DNA of 64,000 bases from a bacterium (GCA_028821575.1 JAPPFW010000042.1:1-64000); one strand, 5' to 3'; counted from the first letter of the stretch, positions 51,868 through 60,649 are shown. Numbers and translations: made by a program. Notes: generated from the sequence alone by a model not told the origin.

Positions 51868-52191
51868 GAGGACTAGATGATCTGTTGCGATGGATCCGAC
51901 CGAAACCGATTGCGCAGTGCGATCGGTACACAACGAAGTGAAATACGTCCCTGACGGGTATACGTCAGTCTCTCTCGGCGCGGGCTCCCACCCATCTGTT
52001 CATGAAGGCCTCATCGGCGCGACCCGAAAGGCGAATTGTGCGACCGAGACCGGAAGACGACTCGATCTAGCCACCGATCGCCAACTAACAACTACCAACT
52101 ATCAACCACCAACTAATCGAATGACCGGCAACCCGCGGACGTGCGGGGCCGCGGTTCCGGGTACCGGTCGTCCCGGCACAGGAACCTTCCG
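51868..52191. other. Intergenic region between pstP and rodA with two repeat elements
   Basis: The 324-bp gap breaks an otherwise tightly packed operon. It contains CTGACG-GGTATA-CGTCAG (51951-51968), a perfect 6-bp inverted repeat that could be an operator, and a CCAACTA word-like repeat at 52081-52115 (CCAACTAACAACTACCAACT and so on). No gene seen. rodA, pbpA and pknB could have their own promoter here. Confidence 0.5.
52081..52115. repeat. CCAACTA word-like repeat
   Basis: Four or five imperfect copies of a 7-9-bp word (CCAACTAA, CAACTA, CCAACTAT, CAACCA, CCAACTAA). The reverse complement of the word is TAGTTGG, identical to the sequence joining the stop codons at 5152 and 36255 to their repeats. 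Confidence 0.6.
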
Positions 52192-53484
52192 GTGAGCCGC
52201 ACCGCCGAGGCCGTCCTGGTGCTGGCGGCCGCCGCCCTGGCGGCTTTCGGCGTTCTCCTGGTCAACTTCGCCAGGGGCGTGAACCTCAACGCGGACACCC
52301 CCGTGACGCTTCTGGTGTTCATCACCGTCTTCGGCGGTCTACTGGCGGCCGTCAGATCGTGGGCCCCGCGCTCGGTGCCGTTCCTGATCCCGCTGGCGGC
52401 CACCCTCACCGCGGTGGGTTTCGTGATCCTGTACCGCCTCGACCATCATCTGGCCGGCGTGCAGCGCTGGTGGCTGCTGTCCAACGCCGGTCTGGCAGCC
52501 CTGTGGCTCTTCTCCGTCAGGACGAGAGGGATTCGCTCGCTGGCCCGCCATCGCTACGTCTTGCTGGCTGTCGCCGCGGTCCTCGCGTCGCTTCCTCTGA
52601 TCCCTGCGGTGGAGGGTCTCCCGGTGCAGGGACTGCCGATCAACGGCTCCCGGCTCTGGGTGGAGTGGTACTGGGGCGTTCGCATCCGCTTCCAGTCCGG
52701 CGAGGTGGCGAGGCTTCTCCTGGTTGTGTTTCTCGCCTCGTTCCTGTCAGAGCACCAGACAGCTCTAAGCGCGGCAGGGCGGACGGCGGGAAGGTTCCGC
52801 CTCCCGCAACCCCGGGGTCTATTGCCCGCGGGGGTCGCCTGGATCGCCAGCCTCGGGATCCTCCTGTACCTAAGAGATCTGGGCGCCTCCCTCCTCCTCG
52901 CCGGCGTGGTTCTTACGATGCTGTACATAGCCACCAACAGACCCTCCTACCTGGCGACGGGAGCCGGCCTCGTGGTGACCGGTGTGCTGGTTGCATACTT
53001 CGTGGTCGGCCATGTAGGGGACCGGATCGACGCCTGGTTCGATCCATGGGCCAACCTCGACGGCGCCGGCCTTCAGACCGTCCAGGGGCTGTTCGCGCTG
53101 GCCGCCGGGAGCCTCTCGGGCACGGGTCTGGGCCTGGGTGAGCCGGACCTGATCCCCGCGGCGACCACCGGATTCGTCTTCGCCGCTGCGGGGGAGGAGT
53201 TGGGTCTGGCCGGATCCGTGGTGGTTCTGGCCGCGTACGCTCTGCTGGTAGCGACGGGCTTCGGCATCGCGCTGCGCGCTAGGGACCTCTTCCGCAAGCT
53301 GCTGGCCGCCGGCCTGTCCCTCACGCTCGGCCTGCAGACCCTGCTGGTTGTCGCCGGCGTGCTGCGGATCCTCCCGGTGACCGGCATGACCGCCCCCTTC
53401 ATGTCGGCCGGAGGTTCCTCGACGGTGGCCGGTTTCCTGCTCCTGGCGCTGCTCGCGCGCACCAGCCACGAGGAACGCACGTGA
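52192..53484 (+). CDS. rodA: SEDS-family glycosyltransferase RodA/FtsW
   Basis: 430-aa polytopic membrane protein that polymerises lipid II glycan strands, normally paired with a class B PBP. About ten hydrophobic segments; SEDS hallmarks are GSRLWVEWYWGVRIRFQSGE, LLYLRDLGASLLLAGVVLTM and FVFAAAGEELGLAGS. GTG 52192 has AGGAA upstream; the open frame continues to 52141 but that part is not hydrophobic family sequence. Its stop overlaps the start of the PBP-like gene, yet that partner appears to lack its catalytic residues. Confidence 0.92.
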   Translation: MSRTAEAVLVLAAAALAAFGVLLVNFARGVNLNADTPVTLLVFITVFGGLLAAVRSWAPRSVPFLIPLAATLTAVGFVILYRLDHHLAGVQRWWLLSNAGLAALWLFSVRTRGIRSLARHRYVLLAVAAVLASLPLIPAVEGLPVQGLPINGSRLWVEWYWGVRIRFQSGEVARLLLVVFLASFLSEHQTALSAAGRTAGRFRLPQPRGLLPAGVAWIASLGILLYLRDLGASLLLAGVVLTMLYIATNRPSYLATGAGLVVTGVLVAYFVVGHVGDRIDAWFDPWANLDGAGLQTVQGLFALAAGSLSGTGLGLGEPDLIPAATTGFVFAAAGEELGLAGSVVVLAAYALLVATGFGIALRARDLFRKLLAAGLSLTLGLQTLLVVAGVLRILPVTGMTAPFMSAGGSSTVAGFLLLALLARTSHEERT

Positions 53485-54617
53485 ACGGACCGATGCGACG
53501 CGTGGCGTTGGGCCTGTTCCTGGCCTTCCTGGTCCTGGCCCTGGATGTCACCTACTGGCAGATCATCGCCGCCGACCGGCTCCGGGCACACCCCCAGAAC
53601 GCCCGTGCACAGTTGGCCCGCTCAGGCCGGGAGAGGGGTCAGATCATCTCCTCCGACACCGTGGTGCTGGCAATATCGGTACCGGACCCCTCCGACCCTC
53701 GCTACTACGTCCGCGAGTATCCCCACGGGCAGCTCTACGCGCACACCGTGGGTTTCTCGTCCCCGCTGTTCGGTGACAGCGGCCTCGAGCGCTCCCAGGC
53801 CGTCGTCCTCACGTCGGGCCGGGACCTGACCGTCTCGGGGATCATCAACGCCCTCATCGGCGAGGACCGCCGGGCCCGCTCGATACAGATCACCCTGAAC
53901 CACCGGCTGCAACGGACCGCGGCGCGCGCGCTTGGCAGCCGGTATGGGGCGTTGGTCGCCATCGAACCGACCACCGGACGCCTGCTCGCCCTCGCCAGTT
54001 CCCCGACGTTCGATCCCAACTTCCTGATCGGCTCCGAGGCCGCAACCGTGTGGAACGCACTCGGCCGGGACCCTTCCCGCCCCCTCCAGAACCGAGCCAC
54101 CGGAAGGTGGCTTCCGGGCGACCTCCTGCCCGAGGATGTGGTCACCGGCATCCCCAGCGGTCCGGACACCAGCAGCGAGTCGGCCTTCTCGCTGGCTCTC
54201 AGGACGGCAGCCGTGGCGACCGGCGGTCAGCCGATGAGTCCGTACGTGGTGGCTAGGGTCTTCGACCGGGATTCGCAACTCGAGTCCGAGACCGAACCGA
54301 TCCCATTCGCCCAACGGCTCAGCGGCGAGGAGGTAGCCACCCTGCGCGACAGCATGGACGTGCTGGAAATCGATAGTGCCCGATTCGGCCCGATACGTGG
54401 CCTCGGTGCGTCCGGCACCGACCGGGACGCATTCGACCGCCCACGCATCTGGTTCGTCGGTTTCCTCCCACTGGGCCAGCCGGCCATCGCCGTGGCGGTG
54501 GTGATCGAGTCGGTGGCGGCGAGCGGATCCCGCGGCACCGGCACTGCGGAGGCCGCTTCGATCGGCAGGGCTGTCATGGTGGCCTGGCTGGACCAGCAGA
54601 GTCCACTCGGTCGATGA
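53481..54617 (+). CDS. pbpA: PbpA-like class B PBP lacking catalytic motifs (probable pseudoenzyme)
   Basis: 378-aa protein clearly homologous to PbpA: one N-terminal membrane helix (RRVALGLFLAFLVLALDVTY), dimerisation region (RSGRERGQIIS) and the start of the transpeptidase domain (GALVAIEPTTGRLLALASSPTFDPN, residues 156-180). Where PbpA has PPGSTFK this protein has LPGDLLP (211-217). About 100 residues that would include SxN are missing, and the KTG position reads GASGTD (309-314). The tail (WFVGFLPLGQPAIAVAVVIE) is normal. Mycobacterial PbpA is 491 aa. The frame is intact and coupled to rodA, so it is kept as a protein, probably a structural or regulatory partner of RodA. Confidence 0.82.
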   Translation: MNGPMRRVALGLFLAFLVLALDVTYWQIIAADRLRAHPQNARAQLARSGRERGQIISSDTVVLAISVPDPSDPRYYVREYPHGQLYAHTVGFSSPLFGDSGLERSQAVVLTSGRDLTVSGIINALIGEDRRARSIQITLNHRLQRTAARALGSRYGALVAIEPTTGRLLALASSPTFDPNFLIGSEAATVWNALGRDPSRPLQNRATGRWLPGDLLPEDVVTGIPSGPDTSSESAFSLALRTAAVATGGQPMSPYVVARVFDRDSQLESETEPIPFAQRLSGEEVATLRDSMDVLEIDSARFGPIRGLGASGTDRDAFDRPRIWFVGFLPLGQPAIAVAVVIESVAASGSRGTGTAEAASIGRAVMVAWLDQQSPLGR

Positions 54618-54650
54618 TGCCGCCCAGCTCGGGAACCCGCGCATCGCCAG

Positions 54651-54670
54651 CCGGGAAGGAGCCTTCCCGG
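54651..54670. terminator. Hairpin between pbpA and pknB
   Basis: CCGGGAAGG and CCTTCCCGG are separated by 2 bases, forming a strong GC-rich stem in the 163-bp gap. No U-tract. A further CCGCCGGG/CCCGGCGG pair lies nearer pknB. It may attenuate or terminate transcription, so pknB could be set apart from the rodA-pbpA unit. Confidence 0.4.
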
Positions 54671-54780
54671 GCCGCCGCGCGGACGCGCCGGGCCAACCGC
54701 GACCCTGCCGTCGCAGAGGTGGCCCCCGCCGGGACATGGCGAAAGATTCCCCCGGCGGAGCACTAGATTCAGGGGTGGTC

Positions 54781-56925
54781 ATGGACTCACCACATTCTCT
54801 CGGAAGGTACGACCTCACGGCCCACCTGGCTCGGGGCGGTATGGCGGACGTGTTCGAGGCGTCCGATCGGATGCTGGACCGGCTCGTCGCGGTCAAGATC
54901 CTGCACCAGCGTTACGCCGAGACCGACACGTTCGTAGCACGATTCCGCAAGGAGGCCCAGGCCGCCGCCAACCTCAGCCATCCCAACATCGTTTCCATCT
55001 ACGACTGGGGTGAGCAGGAGGGGACCTACTTCATAGTGATGGAACTCGTCAAGGGTCGTTCCCTGCGTGACGTGGTGAAGTCGGAAGGCAAGATCCTGCC
55101 ACGGCGCGCCGCTGAGATCGCCACCGAAGTCTCGTCCGCGCTGGAGGTGGCGCATCGGAACCGGGTGATCCACCGGGACATCAAGCCCGGAAACATACTC
55201 CTCTCGGAGGACGGCATCGTCAAGGTCACCGACTTCGGCGTGGCCCGCGCCTGGGATGACTCGGAGGATCTCACCAAGACCGGCGCTGTCATCGGAACCG
55301 CCACCTACTTCAGCCCCGAGCAGGCCCGCGGGGACCCGGCGGACGAACGTTCCGATATCTACAGCCTGGGCGTGGTGCTCTACGAGATGCTGGTGGGGCG
55401 ACCGCCCTTCAGCGGGGAAACCCCCGTCTCGGTGGCCTACCAGCACGTCACCGCCGAGGTGCCCGTGCCTAGCCGCCTCAACCCGGACGTACCGCCGGAG
55501 TTGGAGGCAATCGTGATGAAGAGCCTCGCCAAGGATCCCGCCCGGCGTTACGAAACGGCAGCCGATATCCGTCGCGACCTCCTGCTCTTCCTTCAGGGAA
55601 GAACACCTCCCCCGCGGCCCACCCCACCGCGGCCTGCGCCCACCCAGGCTGTCCGCAGGCCCGATCTTCCGCCGCCCACCGTTTCGCCGGACGAGGTCTA
55701 CCGGCGGGTGCATGCCACCCCCCGCCAGCCGTCGCAGGTTCCATTCGTCATTACATCGATAGCCTTGGCCGCCCTCGTTGTGGTCGGAGTCTGGTACCTG
55801 TTCAACGTCCTCACGGACCAGCCAGGCGAGACCACCACCACAACCGGCGTCAGGACCGTAGTGGTGCCGGACGTCGCCGGAAGGCCGAGGGACGAGGCCC
55901 TCCAGATGCTTCAGGAGGCCGGATTCAACTTCGCTCCTCCGCTGGAGGAGTCGAGCGACAAGGCGGAAGGCACGGTGATCCGGACCGAGCCGAGCGCGGG
56001 AACGGAACTCGATGAGTCCGAGCCGGTGACCATCGTGATCTCCCTCGGGCCCGTGCAGATCCAGATACCCAACGTGGTGGGCTCGACGCTGGAACGGGCC
56101 AAGGCTTCCCTCGCAGGACAAGGTTTCACGGTCGTGGAACGAACCACCCGGCACGACACGATCGGAGCGGGACTGGTTGTCTCCCAGGACCCCGGCGGTG
56201 GGGCCAGCGCGCCGAGGGGGTCCACTGTAGAACTTGTGGTGTCGGCAGGACCGGAGCCCATCCAGATGCCGCGCGTTACCGGCCTGACCAGAGATCGGGC
56301 CGAGGGCAGGCTCGAGGGTCTGGACTTGGAGGTCGAGGTCGCGACCAGCTTCCACGACGATGTGGAAGAAGGGCTGGTGATAAGCCAGAGCCCGGCGCCG
56401 GGCACCGATATCAATCCCGGTTGGACCGTTCAGATCGTCGTGTCGAGCGGCCCTGAGGAGACCGAGGTCGAACTGGAGGATCTGTCGGGGAGGTCGACCG
56501 GCGATGCGACCGCATGGCTGGAAGAGTCGGGCTTCGAGGCGGTCATCGAGCAGGAGAGCAGCCAGGAGGTCGCGGCAGGCTCGGTGATCCGGACCGAGCC
56601 GGCAGGAGGCACCTCGCTCGAGCCCGGATCCCGGGTGGTGGTCGTGGAGTCCACCGGATCGCCGATCATCACCGTACCCGACCTCACGGGCTCCACCATC
56701 GACGAGGCGGAGGTTACCCTGACCGATCTGGGCCTGTTGCTGGAGGTTGCCAACTCGCCACGTTCGGTCGCCGACCCTAGCCTGGACGGTAGGGTCGTCC
56801 GGCAAGCCCCGAGTCCGGGAGAGCAGTTGGTTGAGGGCGAGGCGGTGCTGGCGGTGCTTGGCGAGTACACCCCGGAGCCTACGCAGCCACAGGACGGCAA
56901 CGACGAGGAATCGGAGACCGGATGA
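54781..56925 (+). CDS. pknB: Ser/Thr protein kinase with five PASTA domains
   Basis: 714-aa membrane kinase. The kinase domain has LARGGMADVFEA, Lys39 in VAVKIL, HRDIKPGNILL and DFGVARAWDD; a Pro-rich juxtamembrane region follows, then one membrane helix (FVITSIALAALVVVGVWYLF, about residue 325). Five PASTA repeats follow, beginning VVVPDVAGRP, IQIPNVVGST, IQMPRVTGLT, ELEDLSGRST and ITVPDLTGST; mycobacterial PknB has four. It senses muropeptides or lipid II and controls growth and division. ATG 54781 fits the family N-terminus and has AGGGGTGG upstream; a longer open frame from 54736 is less likely. No pknA is present. Confidence 0.93.
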   Translation: MDSPHSLGRYDLTAHLARGGMADVFEASDRMLDRLVAVKILHQRYAETDTFVARFRKEAQAAANLSHPNIVSIYDWGEQEGTYFIVMELVKGRSLRDVVKSEGKILPRRAAEIATEVSSALEVAHRNRVIHRDIKPGNILLSEDGIVKVTDFGVARAWDDSEDLTKTGAVIGTATYFSPEQARGDPADERSDIYSLGVVLYEMLVGRPPFSGETPVSVAYQHVTAEVPVPSRLNPDVPPELEAIVMKSLAKDPARRYETAADIRRDLLLFLQGRTPPPRPTPPRPAPTQAVRRPDLPPPTVSPDEVYRRVHATPRQPSQVPFVITSIALAALVVVGVWYLFNVLTDQPGETTTTTGVRTVVVPDVAGRPRDEALQMLQEAGFNFAPPLEESSDKAEGTVIRTEPSAGTELDESEPVTIVISLGPVQIQIPNVVGSTLERAKASLAGQGFTVVERTTRHDTIGAGLVVSQDPGGGASAPRGSTVELVVSAGPEPIQMPRVTGLTRDRAEGRLEGLDLEVEVATSFHDDVEEGLVISQSPAPGTDINPGWTVQIVVSSGPEETEVELEDLSGRSTGDATAWLEESGFEAVIEQESSQEVAAGSVIRTEPAGGTSLEPGSRVVVVESTGSPIITVPDLTGSTIDEAEVTLTDLGLLLEVANSPRSVADPSLDGRVVRQAPSPGEQLVEGEAVLAVLGEYTPEPTQPQDGNDEESETG

Positions 56926-57869
56926 AACCGGTGGCAAGCCACCGTGGCGCGCCGGGCACGACCGGTAAGGAGCCGGCCGTGCTCATCACCGACGCCGTGT
57001 TCCGCTACGGCACCGAGGTGGTGTTCGATCGCTCCAGCCTGGCCATAGAACCCGGGACGATCACCGCCCTCATCGGTCCCAACGGCGCCGGGAAGTCCAC
57101 CCTTCTCAACGGGATCGCCGGCCTGATCCCCCTGTCGGCGGGCCGCGTCGAACTGGGAACGGCCAACGGCCGGCCCTTGCGGCTTTCCTATGTGTTGCAG
57201 GACACCAAGATCAACCAGTCGCTCCCGGTCACGGTTCGCGAGGTGGTGAGCATGGGCCGCTACCCCGGCAAGGGACCCATAAGACCCCTCTCCAAGCGTG
57301 ATCGGCAACTCGTGGACGAGGTGATGGAGCGAACGAACATCAGCCATCTGGCCAAGCGCCACCTCTCACGGTTGTCGGGCGGACAGCGCCACCGCGTGCT
57401 CCTCGCCCAAGGCTTGGTCCAGGATCACGAGATCCTGCTGCTCGACGAGCCGGCAACCGGACTCGATCTGGTGTCGATCCAAGCCATCAGGGACACGGTG
57501 CGCGAGGAGGCCAACATCGGATGCACGGTGATCCTGACCACCCATGACATGGCCGACGCCTGGACAGCCGACCATGTGGTGCTGCTTGCCGGAAGAATCA
57601 TCACGAGCGGCCCGCCCGAGGAGGTCCTCCAGTCGTCGCACCTCATCGAAGCGTACGGAACAGCCCTGCTGAACGTGGACGGAACCCACCTCCTCCTGGA
57701 CGATCCACATCACGAACACCCCGACTCCCACCAGCCGACCATGCGATCGATCAGCGTGGAGACATGGGAGTGGCTCCGCGAGGAGATACCCCGGCTACTC
57801 GGTGCTTCACCCGAGGACATGATCGCGGGCAGGACCAAGCACGTGGACTCCGAACCGCCCAAGGAGTAA
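56922..57869 (+). CDS. Metal-type ABC transporter ATPase (ZnuC/MntB-like), solitary
   Basis: 315-aa ATPase: Walker A GPNGAGKST, Q-loop VLQDTKINQ, signature LSGGQRHRVLLAQGL, Walker B ILLLDEPATGLD and H-loop LTTHD. It resembles the ATPases of Zn/Mn importers. The C-terminal extension contains DDPHHEHPDSH, a possible metal-binding tail. Its ATG overlaps the pknB stop (ATGA), so it is translated with pknB. No permease or binding protein follows. In the conserved actinobacterial gene order pknB and trpG/pabA are adjacent, so this gene is an insertion. Confidence 0.85.
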   Translation: MKPVASHRGAPGTTGKEPAVLITDAVFRYGTEVVFDRSSLAIEPGTITALIGPNGAGKSTLLNGIAGLIPLSAGRVELGTANGRPLRLSYVLQDTKINQSLPVTVREVVSMGRYPGKGPIRPLSKRDRQLVDEVMERTNISHLAKRHLSRLSGGQRHRVLLAQGLVQDHEILLLDEPATGLDLVSIQAIRDTVREEANIGCTVILTTHDMADAWTADHVVLLAGRIITSGPPEEVLQSSHLIEAYGTALLNVDGTHLLLDDPHHEHPDSHQPTMRSISVETWEWLREEIPRLLGASPEDMIAGRTKHVDSEPPKE

Positions 57870-57948
57870 GGCCGTCGCCCGTCGCCGACGAGTCATACGC
57901 ATCCGAATACCCCTACAGGTCCACTTCTTGGCCATAAGGCACAAGCCA

Positions 57949-58506
57949 CTAGCCCAGAAAGTTCTCCAGGAGGGCCATGCCTTCTACGGTGAGAACGCTT
58001 TCGGGGTGGAATTGAACGCCATGGATGTCGTGTTCCCGGTGTCTCACGCCTTGGACCACATCGTCCTCGCTCCAGGCACAGGGCTGTAGAACGCCGGGGA
58101 GCCTTGCCGCGGACAGCGAGTGGTACCGCGTCGCGACGAACGGGTTGCTCAGCCCCTTGAAGACTCCGTCGCCGTCGTGGCGGACGGAGGAGGTCTTCCC
58201 GTGCATGACCCGGGGCGCAAGGTCCACCTGCCCACCGAACGCCGTCACGATCGCCTGATGGCCGAGGCAGACACCGAGAATCGGGACGCGGCCTGCGAAG
58301 CGCCGGATGTACGCTATGGAGTAACCGGCATCCTCGGGGCGGCCCGGACCCGGCGAGATGACCACCCGCTCCGGGTTCAGTGCAGCCGCCCCATTCGCGT
58401 CCAACTGATCGTTCCGCACGACCGTGGGCTCCGCGCCCAACTCGCCCAGGTACTGGACCAGGTTGAACGTGAAGCTGTCGTAGTTGTCGAGCACCAGGAT
58501 CCTCAT
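57949..58506 (-). CDS. pabA: Glutamine amidotransferase, anthranilate/aminodeoxychorismate synthase component II
   Basis: 185-aa class I glutamine amidotransferase. The nucleophile Cys is in GVCLGHQAI and the His-Glu pair is in [10 protein letters not shown]; the start [20 protein letters not shown] is typical. It supplies ammonia to chorismate for folate (PabA) or tryptophan (TrpG); both uses are possible in actinobacteria. It is convergent with the pknB unit and divergent from crgA, as in the mycobacterial order. ATG 58506 is chosen over an upstream start that adds eleven non-family residues. Confidence 0.92.
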   Translation of the reverse strand: MRILVLDNYDSFTFNLVQYLGELGAEPTVVRNDQLDANGAAALNPERVVISPGPGRPEDAGYSIAYIRRFAGRVPILGVCLGHQAIVTAFGGQVDLAPRVMHGKTSSVRHDGDGVFKGLSNPFVATRYHSLSAARLPGVLQPCAWSEDDVVQGVRHREHDIHGVQFHPESVLTVEGMALLENFLG

Positions 58507-58598
58507 AGCGTGCACGAGGATACCGGGCCGGGTTCGCAAGACCCCGGAGAACCCGCGAAGTTTGTACAGGACGGCCCGGGAGCGGTTACCCTTTGGTA

Positions 58599-58844
58599 AT
58601 GCCGCAATCCAAGGGACGCCGCAAAGCCAAGACCGTTCGGAGGCCGACGCCGCCCAAGAGCGCGTCCGGAGGCAAGCGCGCCAAGCAGTCGCCGAAGATC
58701 TACGTTGCGATCATGTTCGGCCTGATGGTCTTGGGCGTGCTGATGGTCGTGACCCGCTACATCCTCGACACCCCCTCATGGCTGCTGCTGGCAGGGCTCG
58801 GATGCATGGGTGCCGGTTTTCTCATGACCACCAACTATCACTAG
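58599..58844 (+). CDS. crgA: Cell-division protein CrgA
   Basis: 81-aa protein with a basic N-terminus ([20 protein letters not shown]) and two membrane helices ([17 protein letters not shown] and [18 protein letters not shown]), matching the actinobacterial CrgA family, which coordinates FtsZ-ring, PBP and divisome assembly. Divergent from pabA, the usual arrangement. Its final codons ACCACCAACTATCAC and TAG stop run straight into a GTGCCAGGTGCCAG repeat. Confidence 0.9.
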   Translation: MPQSKGRRKAKTVRRPTPPKSASGGKRAKQSPKIYVAIMFGLMVLGVLMVVTRYILDTPSWLLLAGLGCMGAGFLMTTNYH

Positions 58845-58860
58845 GTGCCAGGTGCCAGTT
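58845..58860. repeat. GTGCCAG word repeat after the crgA stop
   Basis: GTGCCAGGTGCCAGTT directly follows the crgA TAG stop: two tandem copies of GTGCCAG. The pattern (TAG immediately followed by a short tandem word) is the same as at 5088 and 36258. Confidence 0.5.
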
Positions 58861-58939
58861 AACGGTTATCGCCCCTAGCCCGTCCTCAGCAACAGCTGTA
58901 TCGCAGTCGAGTATCACCAGCCACCAAGTTACACATGTG

Positions 58940-58978
58940 TGGTTTTCCCCTGAGTTATCCGGGCTCTGTGGAAAACCA
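58940..58978. terminator. Long-loop hairpin TGGTTTTCC/GGAAAACCA between convergent genes
   Basis: Perfect 9-bp arms separated by 21 bases, next to an ACACATGTGT palindrome (58931-58940), in the gap between convergent crgA and the zinc-ribbon gene. A bidirectional terminator is the simplest reading. The minus strand also carries TTTTCCACA, one base from a DnaA box, and the plus strand TTATCCGGG. Confidence 0.45.
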
Positions 58979-58983
58979 GAAGG

Positions 58984-59229
58984 TCACTCGGCGGGGACTT
59001 CGTCCATCTCCTCGCGGCAGTGGCGGGGGGGTTTCGGCTCGGCGACATTGGTGACGGTCATCGTCACCTGCGTGCCGCACAAACTACACCTGAAGCGCCG
59101 CCGGGTATCCACCACATCTTCGGGGTCGATCTCGGGAGGCGGGTTGGCCACCGCCCGTATCGCCGTCATCAGCACGGTCCAGATCACCGCTCCTATCAGC
59201 AGGGCGATGATGATGTTCAGCAAGGTCAC
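58984..59229 (-). CDS. Small membrane protein with zinc-ribbon-like C-terminus
   Basis: 81-aa protein with an N-terminal membrane helix (LLNIIIALLIGAVIWTVLMT) and a cytoplasmic CSLCG...PPRHC motif that could bind zinc. The pattern resembles a small conserved hypothetical family of actinobacteria; the function is unknown. Convergent with crgA and 40 bp downstream of the thiolase gene on the same strand. Confidence 0.75.
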   Translation of the reverse strand: MTLLNIIIALLIGAVIWTVLMTAIRAVANPPPEIDPEDVVDTRRRFRCSLCGTQVTMTVTNVAEPKPPRHCREEMDEVPAE

Positions 59230-59269
59230 CGCGGCCCGTTCCCGACCCTCTCCGCCATCCGGCGAACCG

Positions 59270-60448
59270 CTATGCGACCCTCTCGAGGATCATGGCGTTA
59301 GCCATCCCACCCCCCTCGCACATGGTCTGGAGACCGTAACGGGCTCCTCGACGCTCCATCTCGTGGACGAGCGTGGCCGTCAGCTTGGCGCCCGTCCCGC
59401 CGAGAGGGTGACCCAGGGCGATCGCGCCTCCGTTGACGTTCGTCCGCTGCCACAGGGCTTCGGGATCGCTGCCTCCGTGCTCCGCGAGCCATATAGCGAC
59501 GACCGACGCGAATGCCTCGTTCACCTCGAACAGGTCGATGTCGTCGACAGCGAGGCCACATCTGCCCAGCACCCTGGTGGTGGCCGGGATGGGCCCGGTG
59601 AGCATGGTGACGGGGTCGACGCCCGCCAACGCGAACCCGACGAAGCGCGCTTTGGGAGTCAGGTCGAACTCGTGCGCCTTCGCTTCCGACATGATGAGCA
59701 CCGCAGCAGCACCGTCGGATATCTGCGACGAGTTGCCGGCGGTCACGACACCGTCGGGTTTGAATACCGGACCGAGGCCGGCCAGCACCTCCATCGAGGT
59801 ATCGGGTCGGATTCCCTCGTCGGTGACCATCACCTCCCTCGATCCGTTCAGCGCCACCTCGACCGGGACGATCTCCGGGTCGAACCGCCCCTCCTCTGTA
59901 GCCTGGGCAGCCCGCATGTGCGAGTCGTAGGCGATCCGGTCGAGGGACGCCCTCGACAGTCCCCACTTCTCGGCGATCATCTCGGCTGATATGCCCTGTG
60001 GGACGAGGCTGGCGGCGTATCGCTCGACCATGCGGGGGCCGAACGGCTTGCCGGGTCCCTGATGGGCTGTGATCCCCATCGGAACGCGGGTCATGGACTC
60101 GACCCCGCCCGCGATGGCCACGTCGTAGGCGCCCGCCATCACCCCCTGCGCGGCGAAGTGCGACGACTGCTGGCCGGATCCGCACTGGCGGTCGATCGTC
60201 GTACCCACCACGTCTTCGGGAAAGCCGGCCGCCAGCGCCGCGTTGCGACCCACGTTGAGGCTCTGCTCGCCGGTCTGCATCACGCAGCCCATGATCACGT
60301 CGTCCACCAGGCCTGGATCCATGTCGTTCCGCTCGACGAGGGCGCGCAGGGTGATGGCTGCGAGATCCACCGGGTGGTAGCCGCCGAGCTTGCCGTTCCG
60401 CTTGCCGGTGGGGGTGCGCACCGCATCCACGATCACTGCTCTCTTCAT
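59270..60448 (-). CDS. Acetyl-CoA acetyltransferase (thiolase)
   Basis: 392-aa thiolase. Nucleophile Cys in IDRQCGSGQQSS (about residue 88), His in AIALGHPLGGTGAK and the second Cys in TMCEGGGMANA near the C-terminus. It either condenses two acetyl-CoA or cleaves a 3-ketoacyl-CoA; the degradative FadA/steroid-thiolase type is favoured by NVNGGAIALGHP. A single gene between crgA and tRNA-Ala, foreign to the usual order of this locus. Confidence 0.93.
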   Translation of the reverse strand: MKRAVIVDAVRTPTGKRNGKLGGYHPVDLAAITLRALVERNDMDPGLVDDVIMGCVMQTGEQSLNVGRNAALAAGFPEDVVGTTIDRQCGSGQQSSHFAAQGVMAGAYDVAIAGGVESMTRVPMGITAHQGPGKPFGPRMVERYAASLVPQGISAEMIAEKWGLSRASLDRIAYDSHMRAAQATEEGRFDPEIVPVEVALNGSREVMVTDEGIRPDTSMEVLAGLGPVFKPDGVVTAGNSSQISDGAAAVLIMSEAKAHEFDLTPKARFVGFALAGVDPVTMLTGPIPATTRVLGRCGLAVDDIDLFEVNEAFASVVAIWLAEHGGSDPEALWQRTNVNGGAIALGHPLGGTGAKLTATLVHEMERRGARYGLQTMCEGGGMANAMILERVA

Positions 60449-60498
60449 GGCTACTCCTCGTCGGGTGATCGTTCGTTTCCGGTTCCGGGTGTCCGGGG

Positions 60499-60572
60499 TG
60501 GAGGTGATCGGATTCGAACCGACGGCCTCCTGGATGCAAACCAGGCGCTCTGCCAGACTGAGCTACACCCCC
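60499..60572 (-). tRNA. alaT: tRNA-Ala (anticodon UGC)
   Basis: 74-nt cloverleaf. Acceptor stem GGGGGTG/CACCTCC contains the G3:U70 pair that defines alanine tRNA. The anticodon arm CCTGG-TTTGCAT-CCAGG gives TGC. The T arm holds GTTCGAATC and the discriminator is A. The 3' CCA is not encoded (ACCCC follows). Its position near crgA agrees with the alaT-crgA-trpG-pknB order near oriC in actinobacteria. Confidence 0.95.
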
Positions 60573-60649
60573 GACAGGTACCAGTCTATGCCAGGCGCGA
60601 CGCGATCGATGCCGGATGGATGCCTCGGGCCGGCAGCCTCAGGCGATGG

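Noticed and set aside
58931-58978. Calling oriC at this site
   Set aside because: One or two imperfect DnaA-box-like words without dnaA, dnaN or an AT-rich unwinding region do not support an origin.
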